Shown piece by piece: positions 43,509 through 52,828 of a stretch of DNA of 64,000 nt. Each line of letters opens with the position of its first letter. Position 1 is the stretch's first letter. The stretch is from positions 1 to 64,000 of the forward strand of contig NZ_BBME01000009.1 in the NCBI RefSeq assembly GCF_000971395.1, in the 5' to 3' direction. The notes beneath the pieces are model-generated. The model worked only from the letters and a program-made list of their open reading frames with translations, did no database searches and was not told the origin of the DNA. Origin of the DNA: Demequina iriomotensis (GTDB taxonomy: Bacteria; Actinomycetota; Actinomycetes; Actinomycetales; Demequinaceae). Position numbers and translations under genes: made by a program.

Positions 43509-45638
43509 ATGAACCAAGAGCCGAAGATCCTCGCCGGACGGTACGAGGTCGGCGACCTCATCGGCCGCGGCGGCATGGCCGAGGTGCACGTCGGCTACGA
43601 CACGCGCCTGGGCAGGACCGTCGCCATCAAGATCCTGCGCGCCGACCTCGCGCGCGACCCGTCCTTCCAGACCCGGTTCCGCCGCGAGGCCCAGGCTGCC
43701 GCCGGGCTCAACCACCCGAGCATCGTCGCCGTGTACGACACGGGCGAGGACAGCATCGTCAACCCCGACGGCAACCCGCAGGCCGTGCCGTTCATCGTGA
43801 TGGAGTACGTCGAGGGCCACACGGTCCGCGAGATCCTCAAGGGCGACGTCGCCGCGCCGATCGACGAGGCGGTCGAGATCACCGCGGGCGTGCTCGCGGC
43901 GCTCGACTACTCGCACCACGCGGGGCTGGTCCACCGCGACATCAAGCCGGCGAACATCATGCTCACGCCGACGGGCGCCGTGAAGGTCATGGACTTCGGC
44001 ATCGCCCGTGCGCTGGCGGACTCCGGTCAGACGATGACCCAGACCCAGGCCGTCGTGGGCACCGCGCAGTACCTCTCGCCCGAGCAGGCGCGCGGCGAGA
44101 ACGTCGACGCGCGCTCCGACCTGTACTCGACCGGCTGCGTGCTGTTCGAGCTGCTCACCGGACGCCCGCCGTTCATCGGCGACTCCCCCGTGTCCGTCGC
44201 CTACCAGCACGTGCGCGAGGCGGCGCCGCGGCCCTCGGAGTTCGCCTCCGACGTCCCGGAGGAGCTCGACCGGGTGGTGCTGCGCGCACTCACCAAGAAC
44301 CGTGACGAGCGCTACGCGAGCGCCCAGGACTTCCTCGCGGACCTCCGCAGCGTGATGTCCGGCGAGCCTCTCGCGCCCTCGACCGGGGCGATCGCCCTCG
44401 GCTCTGCCGCGCTCGGCGCGGGCGCCGCCGGCGTGGCGGCCGCGGCGCTGGGAGACCAGGGACCGGAGACCAACGCGACGGAGATCATGCCCGAGCCGAC
44501 GCTCGGCGGTCAGACCGCCGTCATGCCGGCCGGCGGCCCGTGGGCCTCGGTCGACGAGCCCGGCGCGACGGGTCCGGAGACCGCGGGCGTCGACACACTC
44601 GAGGAGGACGAGGAGGACGCCGCCGCCGCGCGGCGCAAGAAGATCGTGCAGTGGTCGATGCTGGGCGCCGCGGCGCTGGCCGCGATCCTCGCGATCCTCG
44701 CCATCTGGATGATGACCCGCGAGGCGGGGTCCGGCGCCGAGCCGAGCCCGTCGGCCTCCGTCACCGTCGACATCACCGACATGGAGGGCATGACCCGCGA
44801 GCAGGCGCAGGCCGAGCTCGACAGGCTCGGCCTGGTCGGGAAGTTCAAGCAGGAGGCCTCCGCCGACGTCGACGAGGGCCTGGTGACGCGCACCAACCCC
44901 GAGGCGGGCAAGGACGTCGAGGAGGGCGCGACCATCACGGTCTTCCTCTCGAGCGGCCCCGACGTGGTCACCATCCCCGACGTGAGCGGCGACACCGAGG
45001 AGGAGGCCGTCCAACGCCTCGAGGAGGCCGGTCTCCGGGTGGTCGCACGTGACACCGAGAACGACCCGAAGTTCGACGCGGGCCGCGCATCGAGCACCGA
45101 GCCCGAGGCCGGCGAGGAGGTGGCCGGCGGATCCGCGGTGACGCTCTACCTGTCGTCGGGCCTGGTCGACCTCCCCGACCTCACGGGCGCGACCCTCGCC
45201 GAGGCGCGCAAGACGCTCGGCGAGCTCAACCTGGTGCCGGACGAGTCCTACCGCGAGACCGAGGACAAGAACCCGGGCACGGTGCTCGAGCAGAACCCCG
45301 GCGCGGGCGAGGTCGAGCGCGGGTCCACCGTCGCCCTCGTCGTGGCCGAGGAGCCCTCGACCGTGGTGGTGCCGGACGTCACCGGCAAGTCTCAGAACGC
45401 CGCGAAGTCGGATCTCGAGGGCGACGGCCTCGCGGTCGGGACGGTCACCATCGACACGAGCGAGGCGAACCCCGACCTCGCCGGCACCGTCAAGGCGACC
45501 AACCCGCGCGCGGGCCTCGAGGTCACCCCGGGCAGCACCGTCGACCTCACGATGTGGTGCGACGTGCGCGCCGTGCTGGTGACGCCCGACCCGACCAACG
45601 CGCCCGACGTCACCGAGGAGCAGTACCAGTGCCGGTGA
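43509..45638 (+). CDS. pknB: Serine/threonine protein kinase PknB with PASTA repeats
   Basis: The 709-residue sensor kinase has a kinase domain (about 12-275; K41, HRDIKPAN, DFG, GTAQYLSPEQ), an acidic juxtamembrane linker, a membrane helix (about 379-402) and four PASTA repeats (about 415-690) that bind muropeptides or lipid II. It controls wall growth and division with PstP and the FHA proteins. Confidence 0.95.
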   Translation: MNQEPKILAGRYEVGDLIGRGGMAEVHVGYDTRLGRTVAIKILRADLARDPSFQTRFRREAQAAAGLNHPSIVAVYDTGEDSIVNPDGNPQAVPFIVMEYVEGHTVREILKGDVAAPIDEAVEITAGVLAALDYSHHAGLVHRDIKPANIMLTPTGAVKVMDFGIARALADSGQTMTQTQAVVGTAQYLSPEQARGENVDARSDLYSTGCVLFELLTGRPPFIGDSPVSVAYQHVREAAPRPSEFASDVPEELDRVVLRALTKNRDERYASAQDFLADLRSVMSGEPLAPSTGAIALGSAALGAGAAGVAAAALGDQGPETNATEIMPEPTLGGQTAVMPAGGPWASVDEPGATGPETAGVDTLEEDEEDAAAARRKKIVQWSMLGAAALAAILAILAIWMMTREAGSGAEPSPSASVTVDITDMEGMTREQAQAELDRLGLVGKFKQEASADVDEGLVTRTNPEAGKDVEEGATITVFLSSGPDVVTIPDVSGDTEEEAVQRLEEAGLRVVARDTENDPKFDAGRASSTEPEAGEEVAGGSAVTLYLSSGLVDLPDLTGATLAEARKTLGELNLVPDESYRETEDKNPGTVLEQNPGAGEVERGSTVALVVAEEPSTVVVPDVTGKSQNAAKSDLEGDGLAVGTVTIDTSEANPDLAGTVKATNPRAGLEVTPGSTVDLTMWCDVRAVLVTPDPTNAPDVTEEQYQCR

Positions 45639-45681
45639 CGACCCGCGACTGAGTCGCGGCCGACCAGCCAGGCACGATGCA

Positions 45682-45714
45682 CGCCGCCCCGCGGGAATAC
45701 CCCGCGGGGCGGCG
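45682..45714 (+). terminator. Stem-loop after pknB
   Basis: A perfect 14-bp stem (45682-45695 with 45701-45714) and 5-nt loop AATAC lie between pknB and crtE. A TATCCT box (45720-45725) follows directly, 4-10 nt before the crtE starts, so crtE may have a leaderless transcript. Confidence 0.85.
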
Positions 45715-45728
45715 CTGTCTATCCTGAC

Positions 45729-46814
45729 GTGATGATGCCGATGGACACCGTCGACGGGGTGCAGGCGTTCGTCGCGCGGGGCCTCGACGAGGTCAGGCTG
45801 GTCCTCGCGGCGCACCTGGCCCGCGTCCAGGCCGAGCTCCCCGCGGCGGGCGCCGACTACCGCGACCTGTGGGACGCCGTGGGCGACCTGCACCTCGCCG
45901 GGAAGAACCTGCGGCCGATGCTCACGCTCGCCGCGTACTCGGGCCTGGGCGGTCGCGACACCCGCGCCATCGCCCCCATCGCGGCGGCCGTGGAGATGCT
46001 GCACGCCGCGATGCTGATCCACGACGACCTGCTGGACGGCGACGAGGTCCGGCGGGGTCGCCCCAACGTCGCCGGCGCCCGCCGGATCGCGCTCGAGGGC
46101 ACCGGCCTCTCGCCCGCCCAGGTCGAGGCGCACGTCCGGGCCGCAGCCGTCCTGGGCGGCGACCTCGCGCTGTCCTCCGCCTACGACCTGGTCGCGCGGG
46201 CCGACATCGCCTCGCACCATCGCATCGCGTGCCTCGACCTCCTCACCCGCGCGGTGCGCACCACCATCGCGGGCGAGCTCCGGGACATGTACGCGGACGC
46301 GCGCGCACCCGAGGATGCCGAGCCCCTGGTCATCGCGGAGCTCAAGACCGCGACGTACTCCGTGGTGGTCCCGCTGCTCGCGGGCGCGCAGCTCGCGGGC
46401 GCGGATCCGACCATGACGGCGCACCTCGAGCGGCTCGGCACGGCGCTCGGCCTGAGCTTCCAGCTGGTGGACGACGACCTGGGGGTGTTCGGCGACCCCG
46501 CGGTCACGGGCAAGTCGGTGCTGTCCGACCTGCGCGCGGGCAAGCGCACCGAGCTGATGCGCCTGGGCTTCGCGCACGCGGACGCGGCGGGACGCGCCGT
46601 GCTCGCGGGCGCGGTCGGGGATCCGGCATTGGACGAGGCGGCCGCCGCGCGGGTCCGCGAGGTGCTCGTGTCGAGCGGCGCCCGCGAGCGCGCGCTGCTC
46701 ACCGCGCGGCAGCAGGCACGGATCGCGCGCCGCATCGCCTACGAGCGGATCCCCGCCCCGCTATCGGGCTACCTGGTCGACCTCATCGCGACGCTCGAAG
46801 AGCGCACCTCGTGA
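45729..46814 (+). CDS. crtE: Geranylgeranyl diphosphate synthase CrtE
   Basis: The trans-prenyltransferase of 361 residues has first Asp-rich motif DDLLD (IHDDLLDGDEVRRGRPN) and second QLVDDDLG. It makes C20-PP for carotenoids. Start codons GTG 45729, ATG 45732, 45735 and 45741 are all possible. First gene of the crt operon. Confidence 0.93.
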   Translation: MMMPMDTVDGVQAFVARGLDEVRLVLAAHLARVQAELPAAGADYRDLWDAVGDLHLAGKNLRPMLTLAAYSGLGGRDTRAIAPIAAAVEMLHAAMLIHDDLLDGDEVRRGRPNVAGARRIALEGTGLSPAQVEAHVRAAAVLGGDLALSSAYDLVARADIASHHRIACLDLLTRAVRTTIAGELRDMYADARAPEDAEPLVIAELKTATYSVVVPLLAGAQLAGADPTMTAHLERLGTALGLSFQLVDDDLGVFGDPAVTGKSVLSDLRAGKRTELMRLGFAHADAAGRAVLAGAVGDPALDEAAAARVREVLVSSGARERALLTARQQARIARRIAYERIPAPLSGYLVDLIATLEERTS

Positions 46815-47704
46815 GCCGAGGAGCGCGCCACCGCCGCCACGATGACGAGGCGGCCGCGCTGGCGCTGTACGACGCGACGGCGGACGAGGCGACCGCGCGG
46901 GTGCTCGCCCGCTACTCGACGTCCTTCGGCATGGGGACGCGACTGCTGCCGCGCGCGCAGCGCACGCATGTGCGCAACGTCTACGCGATGGTGCGCGTCG
47001 CCGACGAGCTGGTCGACACCTACCGCGGCCCGGACGCCGGCGCGCTGCTCGACGGCTTCGCGGACCAGGTGCACGCCGCGATGGAGCGCGGCTTCAGCGC
47101 CGACCTGGTCGCGCACGCGTTCGCGCGCACCGCCCGGGCCGTGGGCATCACGCGCGAGCAGACCGAGCCGTTCTTCGCGTCGATGCGGATGGACCTGGTC
47201 GACACCGTCCACGACGAGGAGTCGCTCGCGCGCTACATCCTCGGCTCGGCCGAGGTGGTGGGGGAGATGTGCCTCGCCGTCTTCGTCAACACCGGGCGCG
47301 GGCCCCGGCCGCTCGACCCGGAGGTGCGCGCGGGCGCGCGGCGCCTGGGCGCGGCCTATCAGAAGGTGAACTTCCTGCGGGACCTGGGCGTCGACCTGGA
47401 CCGGCTCGGCCGGTCCTATCTCCCCGGCGTCACCGCGGCGACGCTCGACCAGGAGCGGCTCGCGGCGCTGGTCGCCGGATGCCGCGCCGACATCGCCGCC
47501 GCCGAGCGCGCCTTCGACCGCCTCCCGTGGCGCGCCCGGGCGGCGGTGGGCACCACCATCGACATCTACGCGCGGCTGCTGCGGCAGATCGAGGAGACTC
47601 CCGCGAGTGAGATCGCCTCCCGACGGGTGCGGGTACCCGATCGGGTCAAGCTCGCCCTCGCCGCGCGCAACGTCGCCACCGGCGGCAGGAGGAGGGACGC
47701 ATGA
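46811..47704 (+). CDS. crtB: Phytoene synthase CrtB
   Basis: The 297-residue squalene/phytoene synthase family protein has RYSTSFGMGTRLLPR, RVADELVDTY (first Asp-rich motif) and YQKVNFLRDLGVDLDRLGRSY (second motif). It condenses two GGPP to phytoene. GTGA overlap with crtE. Confidence 0.94.
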   Translation: MSRGARHRRHDDEAAALALYDATADEATARVLARYSTSFGMGTRLLPRAQRTHVRNVYAMVRVADELVDTYRGPDAGALLDGFADQVHAAMERGFSADLVAHAFARTARAVGITREQTEPFFASMRMDLVDTVHDEESLARYILGSAEVVGEMCLAVFVNTGRGPRPLDPEVRAGARRLGAAYQKVNFLRDLGVDLDRLGRSYLPGVTAATLDQERLAALVAGCRADIAAAERAFDRLPWRARAAVGTTIDIYARLLRQIEETPASEIASRRVRVPDRVKLALAARNVATGGRRRDA

Positions 47705-49317
47705 CGGCGCCGCGCATCGTGGTCGTCGGCGGGGGCGTCGCGGGCCTCGCGACCGCCGGCCTGCTCGCGCGCGGCGGCGCCGAGGTGACCCTGGTGGAGC
47801 GCCACGCGGCGCTCGGCGGCCGCACCGGACGCGTCGAGATCGCGGGCCACACGTTCGACTCGGGTCCGACCTGGTACCTCATGCCCGAGGCCTTCGCGCA
47901 ATGGTTCGCGCTCATGGGGCGCGACGTCGAGGAGGAGCTCGAGCTGGTCGACCTCGACCCGCGCTACCGCGTGCTGTTCGAGGGCGAGGACCCGTGGGGC
48001 CCCGCCGACGCCCTCGAGGTGTCCGCCGACGCCGAGGAGAACTGGCGTCGCTTCGACGCGCTCGCGCCCGGCGAGGGCGAGGCGATGCGCGCCTACGCCG
48101 AGGACGCGCGCGAGCTCTACCGGATCGCCCTCGACCGCTTCCTCTACACGACGTACGCGCGCCCCCTGGGCGTCGCATCGTCCACCGTGCTGCGACGCCT
48201 ACCCACGCTCGCGAGCCTGCTCGCGCAGTCGCTGGGCGCGCGCATCGCGTCGCGCGTGCGCGACCCGCGGCTGCGTCAGGTGCTGGGCTTCCACGCGGTC
48301 TTCCTCGGCTCCTCGCCCGACCGGGCGCCCGCGCTCTTCTCGCTCATGAGCCACCTCGACCTCAACGACGGCGTGCGCTACCCCCGCGGCGGCATCCACG
48401 CGGTGGTCGAGGCCCTCGCGCGCGTCGCGCGCGAGGAGGGCGCCGAGCTGCGCACCTCGTCGCCCGTCGCCGGCATCCTGGTGGACGATGCGGGGCTCGC
48501 GACCGGCGTCGCGCTCGAGTCGGGCGAGACCCTCCACGCCGACGCGGTGGTCGCGGCCGCCGACCTCCACCACGTCGAGACCCGCCTGGTCCCCGAGCGG
48601 TGGCGGACCCATCCCGAGCGCGCATGGCGGAGGCGCAGCCCCGGCGTGAGCACGCTGCTGGTGCTCGCCGAGGTCGACGGCGCGGTCCCCGAGCTCGCGC
48701 ACCACACCATGCTCTTCACGCGCGACTGGGACGCGAACTTCGGCGCCCTGCGCGACGGCTCGCCCCCGCCGGTGCCCGCGTCCGTGTACGTCGCGCGCCC
48801 GGGCGCGACCGATCCGTCGGTGTCGCCGCCGGGCAAGGACTCGCTGTTCGTGCTGGTGCCGTTCCCGGCGGACGAGTCGCTGGGCGCCACCCCCGAGTCG
48901 CGCGCCGAGCTGGTCGCGCTCGGGCGCCGCTACCTCGCCCAGGTAGGGGCGTGGGCGGGCGTGCCCGATCTCGCCGAGCGGTCGACCGTGCTCCAGGTCA
49001 TCACCCCCGCGGACTTCGCGTCCCGCTACGGCGCCTGGCGAGGCGGGGCGCTCGGGCTCGAGCACACGCTCGCGCAGACGGCGCTGCTGCGCCCGTCGAA
49101 CGTCTCCGGCAAGGTCCCCAACCTGCTCTACGCCGGGGCGTCCACCGTGCCCGGCATCGGCGTGCCGCTGTGCCTCATCTCGGCGGAGCTCGTGGCGAAG
49201 CGGCTGCTCGGGGCGGTCGACGCCTCGCCGCTGCCGACGCCGGCGCCCCGCGGCTTCCTCGCGCGCTCGCGCGCCGCGGGCGTGCTGGGGGATCTCGCGC
49301 GGCGGGTGCGCCCGTGA
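47701..49317 (+). CDS. crtI: Phytoene desaturase CrtI
   Basis: The 538-residue protein has N-terminal FAD-binding GGGVAGLATAGLLARGGAEV, the CrtI signature (TFDSGPTWYLMPE) and C-terminal LLYAGASTVPGIGVPLCLIS. It converts phytoene to lycopene. ATGA overlap with crtB. Confidence 0.95.
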   Translation: MTAPRIVVVGGGVAGLATAGLLARGGAEVTLVERHAALGGRTGRVEIAGHTFDSGPTWYLMPEAFAQWFALMGRDVEEELELVDLDPRYRVLFEGEDPWGPADALEVSADAEENWRRFDALAPGEGEAMRAYAEDARELYRIALDRFLYTTYARPLGVASSTVLRRLPTLASLLAQSLGARIASRVRDPRLRQVLGFHAVFLGSSPDRAPALFSLMSHLDLNDGVRYPRGGIHAVVEALARVAREEGAELRTSSPVAGILVDDAGLATGVALESGETLHADAVVAAADLHHVETRLVPERWRTHPERAWRRRSPGVSTLLVLAEVDGAVPELAHHTMLFTRDWDANFGALRDGSPPPVPASVYVARPGATDPSVSPPGKDSLFVLVPFPADESLGATPESRAELVALGRRYLAQVGAWAGVPDLAERSTVLQVITPADFASRYGAWRGGALGLEHTLAQTALLRPSNVSGKVPNLLYAGASTVPGIGVPLCLISAELVAKRLLGAVDASPLPTPAPRGFLARSRAAGVLGDLARRVRP

Positions 49318-49631
49318 GCCACCTCGCCTACCTGGCCGCGCTGCTGGTGTCCCTCGCGGGCCTGACCGCGCTCGACCTCCGGTACCGCGTCGCGGTGTTC
49401 GACCGCCCCCGTGCCGCGCTGCTCACCGTCGGCGCCACGGTGGCGTTCCTGCTGGTGTGGGACGTGGTCGGCGTGGGGCTGGGGATCTTCTTCGTCGGCT
49501 CCTCCGAGTGGCTCACCGGGATCCGCCTCGCGCCCGAGGTGCCGCTCGAGGAGCCGATCTTCCTCACGCTGCTCGCCTACCAGACGCTGCTGCTGTGGCG
49601 CTGGCTGTCGCGGAGGGCGCCGGCCTCATGA
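49314..49631 (+). CDS. crtYe: C50 carotenoid cyclase subunit, CrtYe-like
   Basis: The 105-residue membrane protein has three helices and the lycopene cyclase-domain motif VPLEEPIFLTLLAYQTLLL. This is the first half of the heterodimeric cyclase of actinobacteria. The ring type (epsilon, beta or gamma) cannot be read from sequence alone. Confidence 0.88.
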   Translation: MSHLAYLAALLVSLAGLTALDLRYRVAVFDRPRAALLTVGATVAFLLVWDVVGVGLGIFFVGSSEWLTGIRLAPEVPLEEPIFLTLLAYQTLLLWRWLSRRAPAS

Positions 49632-49933
49632 CCTACGTGGTGCTGTCCGTCGCCGTGCTCGCGCTCGTGGCGCTTGCGTGCCTGCCCGTGCTCCGGCGGC
49701 TCCCGCATCGTCCCCTGCTGCTCACCGGCGCGGCGCTGGTGGCCCTCACCGCGGTCTTCGACCCGCTCATCGTCGCCGCGGGGATCGTCGCCTACGACGA
49801 GTCGCTGATCTCCGGCGTCCGCGTGGCGGGCGCCCCGATCGAGGACGTGGCCTACGCGCTCGCCGCGGTGCTGCTGGTCCCCACGCTGTGGACCCTCCTC
49901 ACCCCCACCGGTCGGGACGCCGAGGCCTCATGA
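49628..49933 (+). CDS. crtYf: C50 carotenoid cyclase subunit, CrtYf-like
   Basis: The 101-residue membrane protein has three helices and the partner motif GAPIEDVAYALAAVLLVPTL. It works with the CrtYe-like subunit on the elongated C50 chain. 4-bp overlaps on both sides show tight coupling. Confidence 0.88.
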   Translation: MTYVVLSVAVLALVALACLPVLRRLPHRPLLLTGAALVALTAVFDPLIVAAGIVAYDESLISGVRVAGAPIEDVAYALAAVLLVPTLWTLLTPTGRDAEAS

Positions 49934-50808
49934 TCCGCTCCCTCCTCAGGGCCTCGCGCCCCGTCTCGTGGATCAACACCGCCTTCCCTTTCGCGGCCGG
50001 CTACCTGCTCGCCACCCACGAGCTCGATGCGGTGCTGGTGGTCGGCACCCTGTTCTTCCTCATCCCGTACAACCTGCTGATGTACGGCGTGAACGACGTG
50101 TTCGACCACGAGTCCGACCTCGCGAACCCCCGCAAGGGCGGCATCGAGGGCGACGTGATCCGCGATCGCGCCGAGGCCGCGCGCGTGCACCGCGCCATCC
50201 TGTGGGCCTGCGTGGTGCTGGTGATCCCGCCGGCGGTCTGGCTGCTCACGCGGGGCCCGCTCGCGGCAGGGGTGACGCTCCTGCTCGTCCTGCTCGGGGT
50301 GCTCGCCTACTCCGTGCCGGGTCTGCGCTTCAAGGAGCGCCCGTTCCTCGACTCCCTCACGTCCGCGCTGCACTTCTGCGGGCCGCTGCTGTACGCGCTC
50401 GTGCTCGCCGGCACGCCGCTGCTCGCGCGCACCACGTGGCCCGTGTGGGTGGGATTCATCCTGTGGGGCATGGCGAGCCACTCCTTCGGCGCGGTGCAGG
50501 ACGTGCGCGCGGACCGCGAGGGAGGGATCGCCTCGGTCGCGACCGTCATCGGGGCCCGCGCGACGGTGCGCCTCGCGCTCGGGCTCTACGTCGCATCGTC
50601 CCTGGTCCTGGCGTTCCTGCCGTGGCCGGCCTCGCTCGCCGCCGCGCTGCCGCTGCTCTATGCGGCGTCCGTGGCACGGTTCCTCGGCGTCACGGACGCG
50701 AGCTGCGAGGAGGCCAACCGCGGCTGGCGCACGTTCCTGTGGCTCAACCAGCCCGTCGGGTTCGCGGTGACGATGCTGGTGATCGGCGCGTGGAAGGGCT
50801 GGGGCTGA
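49930..50808 (+). CDS. crtEb: Lycopene elongase, UbiA family, CrtEb-like
   Basis: The 292-residue UbiA prenyltransferase has about eight helices, first Asp motif NDVFDHESD and second DVRADREGG. It adds C5 units to both ends of lycopene. The order crtE-B-I-Ye-Yf-Eb matches the decaprenoxanthin-type cluster of Corynebacterium, so a cyclic C50 pigment is the likely product. Confidence 0.9.
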   Translation: MIRSLLRASRPVSWINTAFPFAAGYLLATHELDAVLVVGTLFFLIPYNLLMYGVNDVFDHESDLANPRKGGIEGDVIRDRAEAARVHRAILWACVVLVIPPAVWLLTRGPLAAGVTLLLVLLGVLAYSVPGLRFKERPFLDSLTSALHFCGPLLYALVLAGTPLLARTTWPVWVGFILWGMASHSFGAVQDVRADREGGIASVATVIGARATVRLALGLYVASSLVLAFLPWPASLAAALPLLYAASVARFLGVTDASCEEANRGWRTFLWLNQPVGFAVTMLVIGAWKGWG

Positions 50809-50825
50809 CCCGACCGCTTTACGGC

Positions 50826-50844
50826 CGCTCGGCTCGGGCGAGCG
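50826..50844. terminator. Short stem-loop between convergent crtEb and pabA
   Basis: CGCTCG-gctcggg-CGAGCG gives a 6-bp stem in the 46-bp gap between the convergent stops. A bidirectional terminator is possible. Confidence 0.35.
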
Positions 50845-50854
50845 CACCGCGCTG

Positions 50855-51481
50855 TCACCGGCGCACGAGCGGGCTGAGACCCGCCGACCGCCCCTCGGGG
50901 TCGGGCATCCCGCACACCTCGAGCCAGTTGGCGAGCAGGCGGTGGCCACCCTCGGTCAGCACGGACTCGGGGTGGAACTGCACACCGTGCAGCGGCAGCT
51001 CGCGGTGGCGCAGGCCCATGATGATCCCGTTCGCTGTCGAGGCGGTGACCTCGAGCTCGTCGGGCACCGTCGGGTTCTCGACCGCGAGCGAGTGATAGCG
51101 CGTCGCGGTGAACGGCGACGGTAGGCCGCCCAGCACGGAGTCGCCGCCGTGCGTGACCTCCGACGTCTTGCCGTGCATGAGCTCGGGCGCGTGGGAGACC
51201 ACGCCGCCGTAGACCTCCGCGAGCGCCTGATGGCCCAGGCAGATCCCGAGCATCGGCGTGCCCGTCTCCGCGCACTGGCGGATGACGTCCATCGACGCGC
51301 CGGCCTCGGCGGGCGTGCCGGGCCCGGGCGAGATGAGCACGCCGTCGTATCCCGACACGGCGCCGGCATCCGCGACCGCATCGTTCCTCACGACCACGGT
51401 CTCGGCACCCATCTGCCGGAGGTAGCCGACGATGGTGTAGACGAACGAGTCGTAGTTGTCGACCACGAGGATGCGCGTCAC
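50855..51481 (-). CDS. pabA: Anthranilate/aminodeoxychorismate synthase glutamine amidotransferase subunit
   Basis: The 208-residue class I amidotransferase has LVVDNYDSFVYTIVGYLRQM, SPGPGTP, nucleophile Cys in GICLGHQA and His-Glu in VQFHPES. It supplies ammonia for p-aminobenzoate or anthranilate. The trpG/pabA choice cannot be made; this position near pknB is that of Rv0013-type genes. GTG start overlaps the upstream small gene. Confidence 0.9.
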   Translation of the reverse strand: MTRILVVDNYDSFVYTIVGYLRQMGAETVVVRNDAVADAGAVSGYDGVLISPGPGTPAEAGASMDVIRQCAETGTPMLGICLGHQALAEVYGGVVSHAPELMHGKTSEVTHGGDSVLGGLPSPFTATRYHSLAVENPTVPDELEVTASTANGIIMGLRHRELPLHGVQFHPESVLTEGGHRLLANWLEVCGMPDPEGRSAGLSPLVRR

Positions 51482-51645
51482 GGCACGGCCTCCACGCTGG
51501 CCTCCTCGATGTCGAACGTCACCGAGAACCACGGGTAGACCCACTGGAAGAGCGCCGCCACGATCGCGGCGATGAGAAGCAGCACCAGGAGGAACCGCAC
51601 CCACGCGGGGCCGGGCAGGATGCGCCACACGGCGGGGAAGATCAT
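51478..51645 (-). CDS. Small single-pass membrane protein between sortase and pabA
   Basis: The 55-residue protein has a basic N-terminus (FPAVWRILPGPAWVR), one membrane helix (about 17-38) and a short acidic tail (FDIEEASVEAVP). Overlaps on both sides (ATGA with sortase, GTGA with pabA) strongly support real translation. The family and function are unknown. Confidence 0.8.
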   Translation of the reverse strand: MIFPAVWRILPGPAWVRFLLVLLLIAAIVAALFQWVYPWFSVTFDIEEASVEAVP

Positions 51646-52457
51646 GGCTGCGGGATCTCCTCGAGGATCTCGGCGGGGACGCCGTTGCCGGTCGGGGCCC
51701 AGTACTCGAGCTCGCCGTGGACGATGTAGCGCTCGGCCGCCGAGTACATGGGATGGCAGGACGTCAGGGTGATGTAGTGGCCGTCGGGCGCGGCGCCGGG
51801 GTCGTACGGGTTCGGCGCGATGACCTCGACCTGGCTCGGGTCGACGATGAGGTGCTCGGTGACGCGGTAGACGTACCAGGCCTCCTCGGTCTGCACCACG
51901 AGCGCATCGCCCTCCTGGAGCTCGGCGATCCGGTTGAACGGCTTGCCGTACGTGGTCCGGTGCGCGCTGATGGCGAAGTTCCCGTACGCGCCTGGCATGC
52001 CGGTGCCCGGATAGTGGCCGATGCCCAGCACGTCGAGCACCTCGCGGCGCGTCACGCCCTGGGAGATCGGCTTGATGTAGTCCGTGCCCCAGCGCGGGAC
52101 GTAGAACGTCGCGAAGGTCTCGGCGAAGCCGGGCTCGTCCATGACGGGCGCGGTGTCGGGGGACAGGTGGAGCTCCGCGGGGATCACCTGCGGGCCGTCG
52201 TCCTCGGCGACGTCACCTGCCGTGATGGCGCCGGTGTACGCCCAGTCCAGGTCCTCGACCACCTCGGCCTGCTCGCGATCCGCGACCACGTCGGTGTAAA
52301 AGAGCTGCCACACGACGTACAGGCCCACCACGGCGCCGGCGATGATGCAGAGCTCGCCGACGAGCGAGACGAGGCGGGTGCCGATGCCCGGCGCACGCCG
52401 CCTCGGGTCCGGCGGCGGGGCGTCGGGCTGGGTGGGGACTTCCACTGATGCGGACAT
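51642..52457 (-). CDS. srtE: Class E sortase
   Basis: The 271-residue protein has a membrane helix (about 29-50), then the sortase barrel with catalytic His (NFAISAHRTTYG), Cys (YITLTSCHPMY) and Arg (AAERYIVHG). It anchors LAXTG-type proteins to the wall. ATG 52457 begins SASVEVPTQPD; a TAGGCT box lies 7 nt upstream, so a leaderless transcript is possible. Confidence 0.93.
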   Translation of the reverse strand: MSASVEVPTQPDAPPPDPRRRAPGIGTRLVSLVGELCIIAGAVVGLYVVWQLFYTDVVADREQAEVVEDLDWAYTGAITAGDVAEDDGPQVIPAELHLSPDTAPVMDEPGFAETFATFYVPRWGTDYIKPISQGVTRREVLDVLGIGHYPGTGMPGAYGNFAISAHRTTYGKPFNRIAELQEGDALVVQTEEAWYVYRVTEHLIVDPSQVEVIAPNPYDPGAAPDGHYITLTSCHPMYSAAERYIVHGELEYWAPTGNGVPAEILEEIPQP

Positions 52458-52577
52458 GATCCACCAGCCTACGGGAGGCTCCGACCTGCGGGAATCCTGC
52501 TCACGGCATCTTGCTCGGTACCCTTGTCCGTGAGCACCGCGCGCGTGCGCGGGCACAGCAGAGCGACGGAGTGTGCA

Positions 52578-52826
52578 GTGGCGCGATCGAAGAAGAACGA
52601 CGACAAGGTCTACAAGGCCCCCCGCAACCTGGGCAAGCCCCAGTCCGACAACCCCAAGTGGCTGCTGCCCACGGCGCTGACGCTGCTGGTGGCGGGCCCC
52701 ACGTGGATCGTCGTCTACTACGTCGCGAAGGCCCAGTACCCCATCCCCGGCATCGGCGACGCGAACCTCATCATCGGCTTCGTGCTCATGGCCGTCGGCA
52801 TGGGCCTGCTCACCCGCTGGCGCTGA
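52578..52826 (+). CDS. crgA: Cell division protein CrgA
   Basis: The 82-residue protein has a basic N-terminal tail (ARSKKNDDKVYKAPRN) and two membrane helices (about 31-50 and 61-79). It recruits and regulates the divisome in actinobacteria. GTG 52578 is chosen because GGAG lies 6 nt upstream and the protein then matches the family start. Confidence 0.92.
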   Translation: MARSKKNDDKVYKAPRNLGKPQSDNPKWLLPTALTLLVAGPTWIVVYYVAKAQYPIPGIGDANLIIGFVLMAVGMGLLTRWR

Positions 52827-52828
52827 AT

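Noticed and set aside
43089..46577. A 1162-residue open frame on the minus strand opposite pknA, pknB and crtE
   Set aside because: The product is Arg/His/Val/Gly-rich with no domain, and the opposite strand encodes clear kinases and a prenyl synthase.
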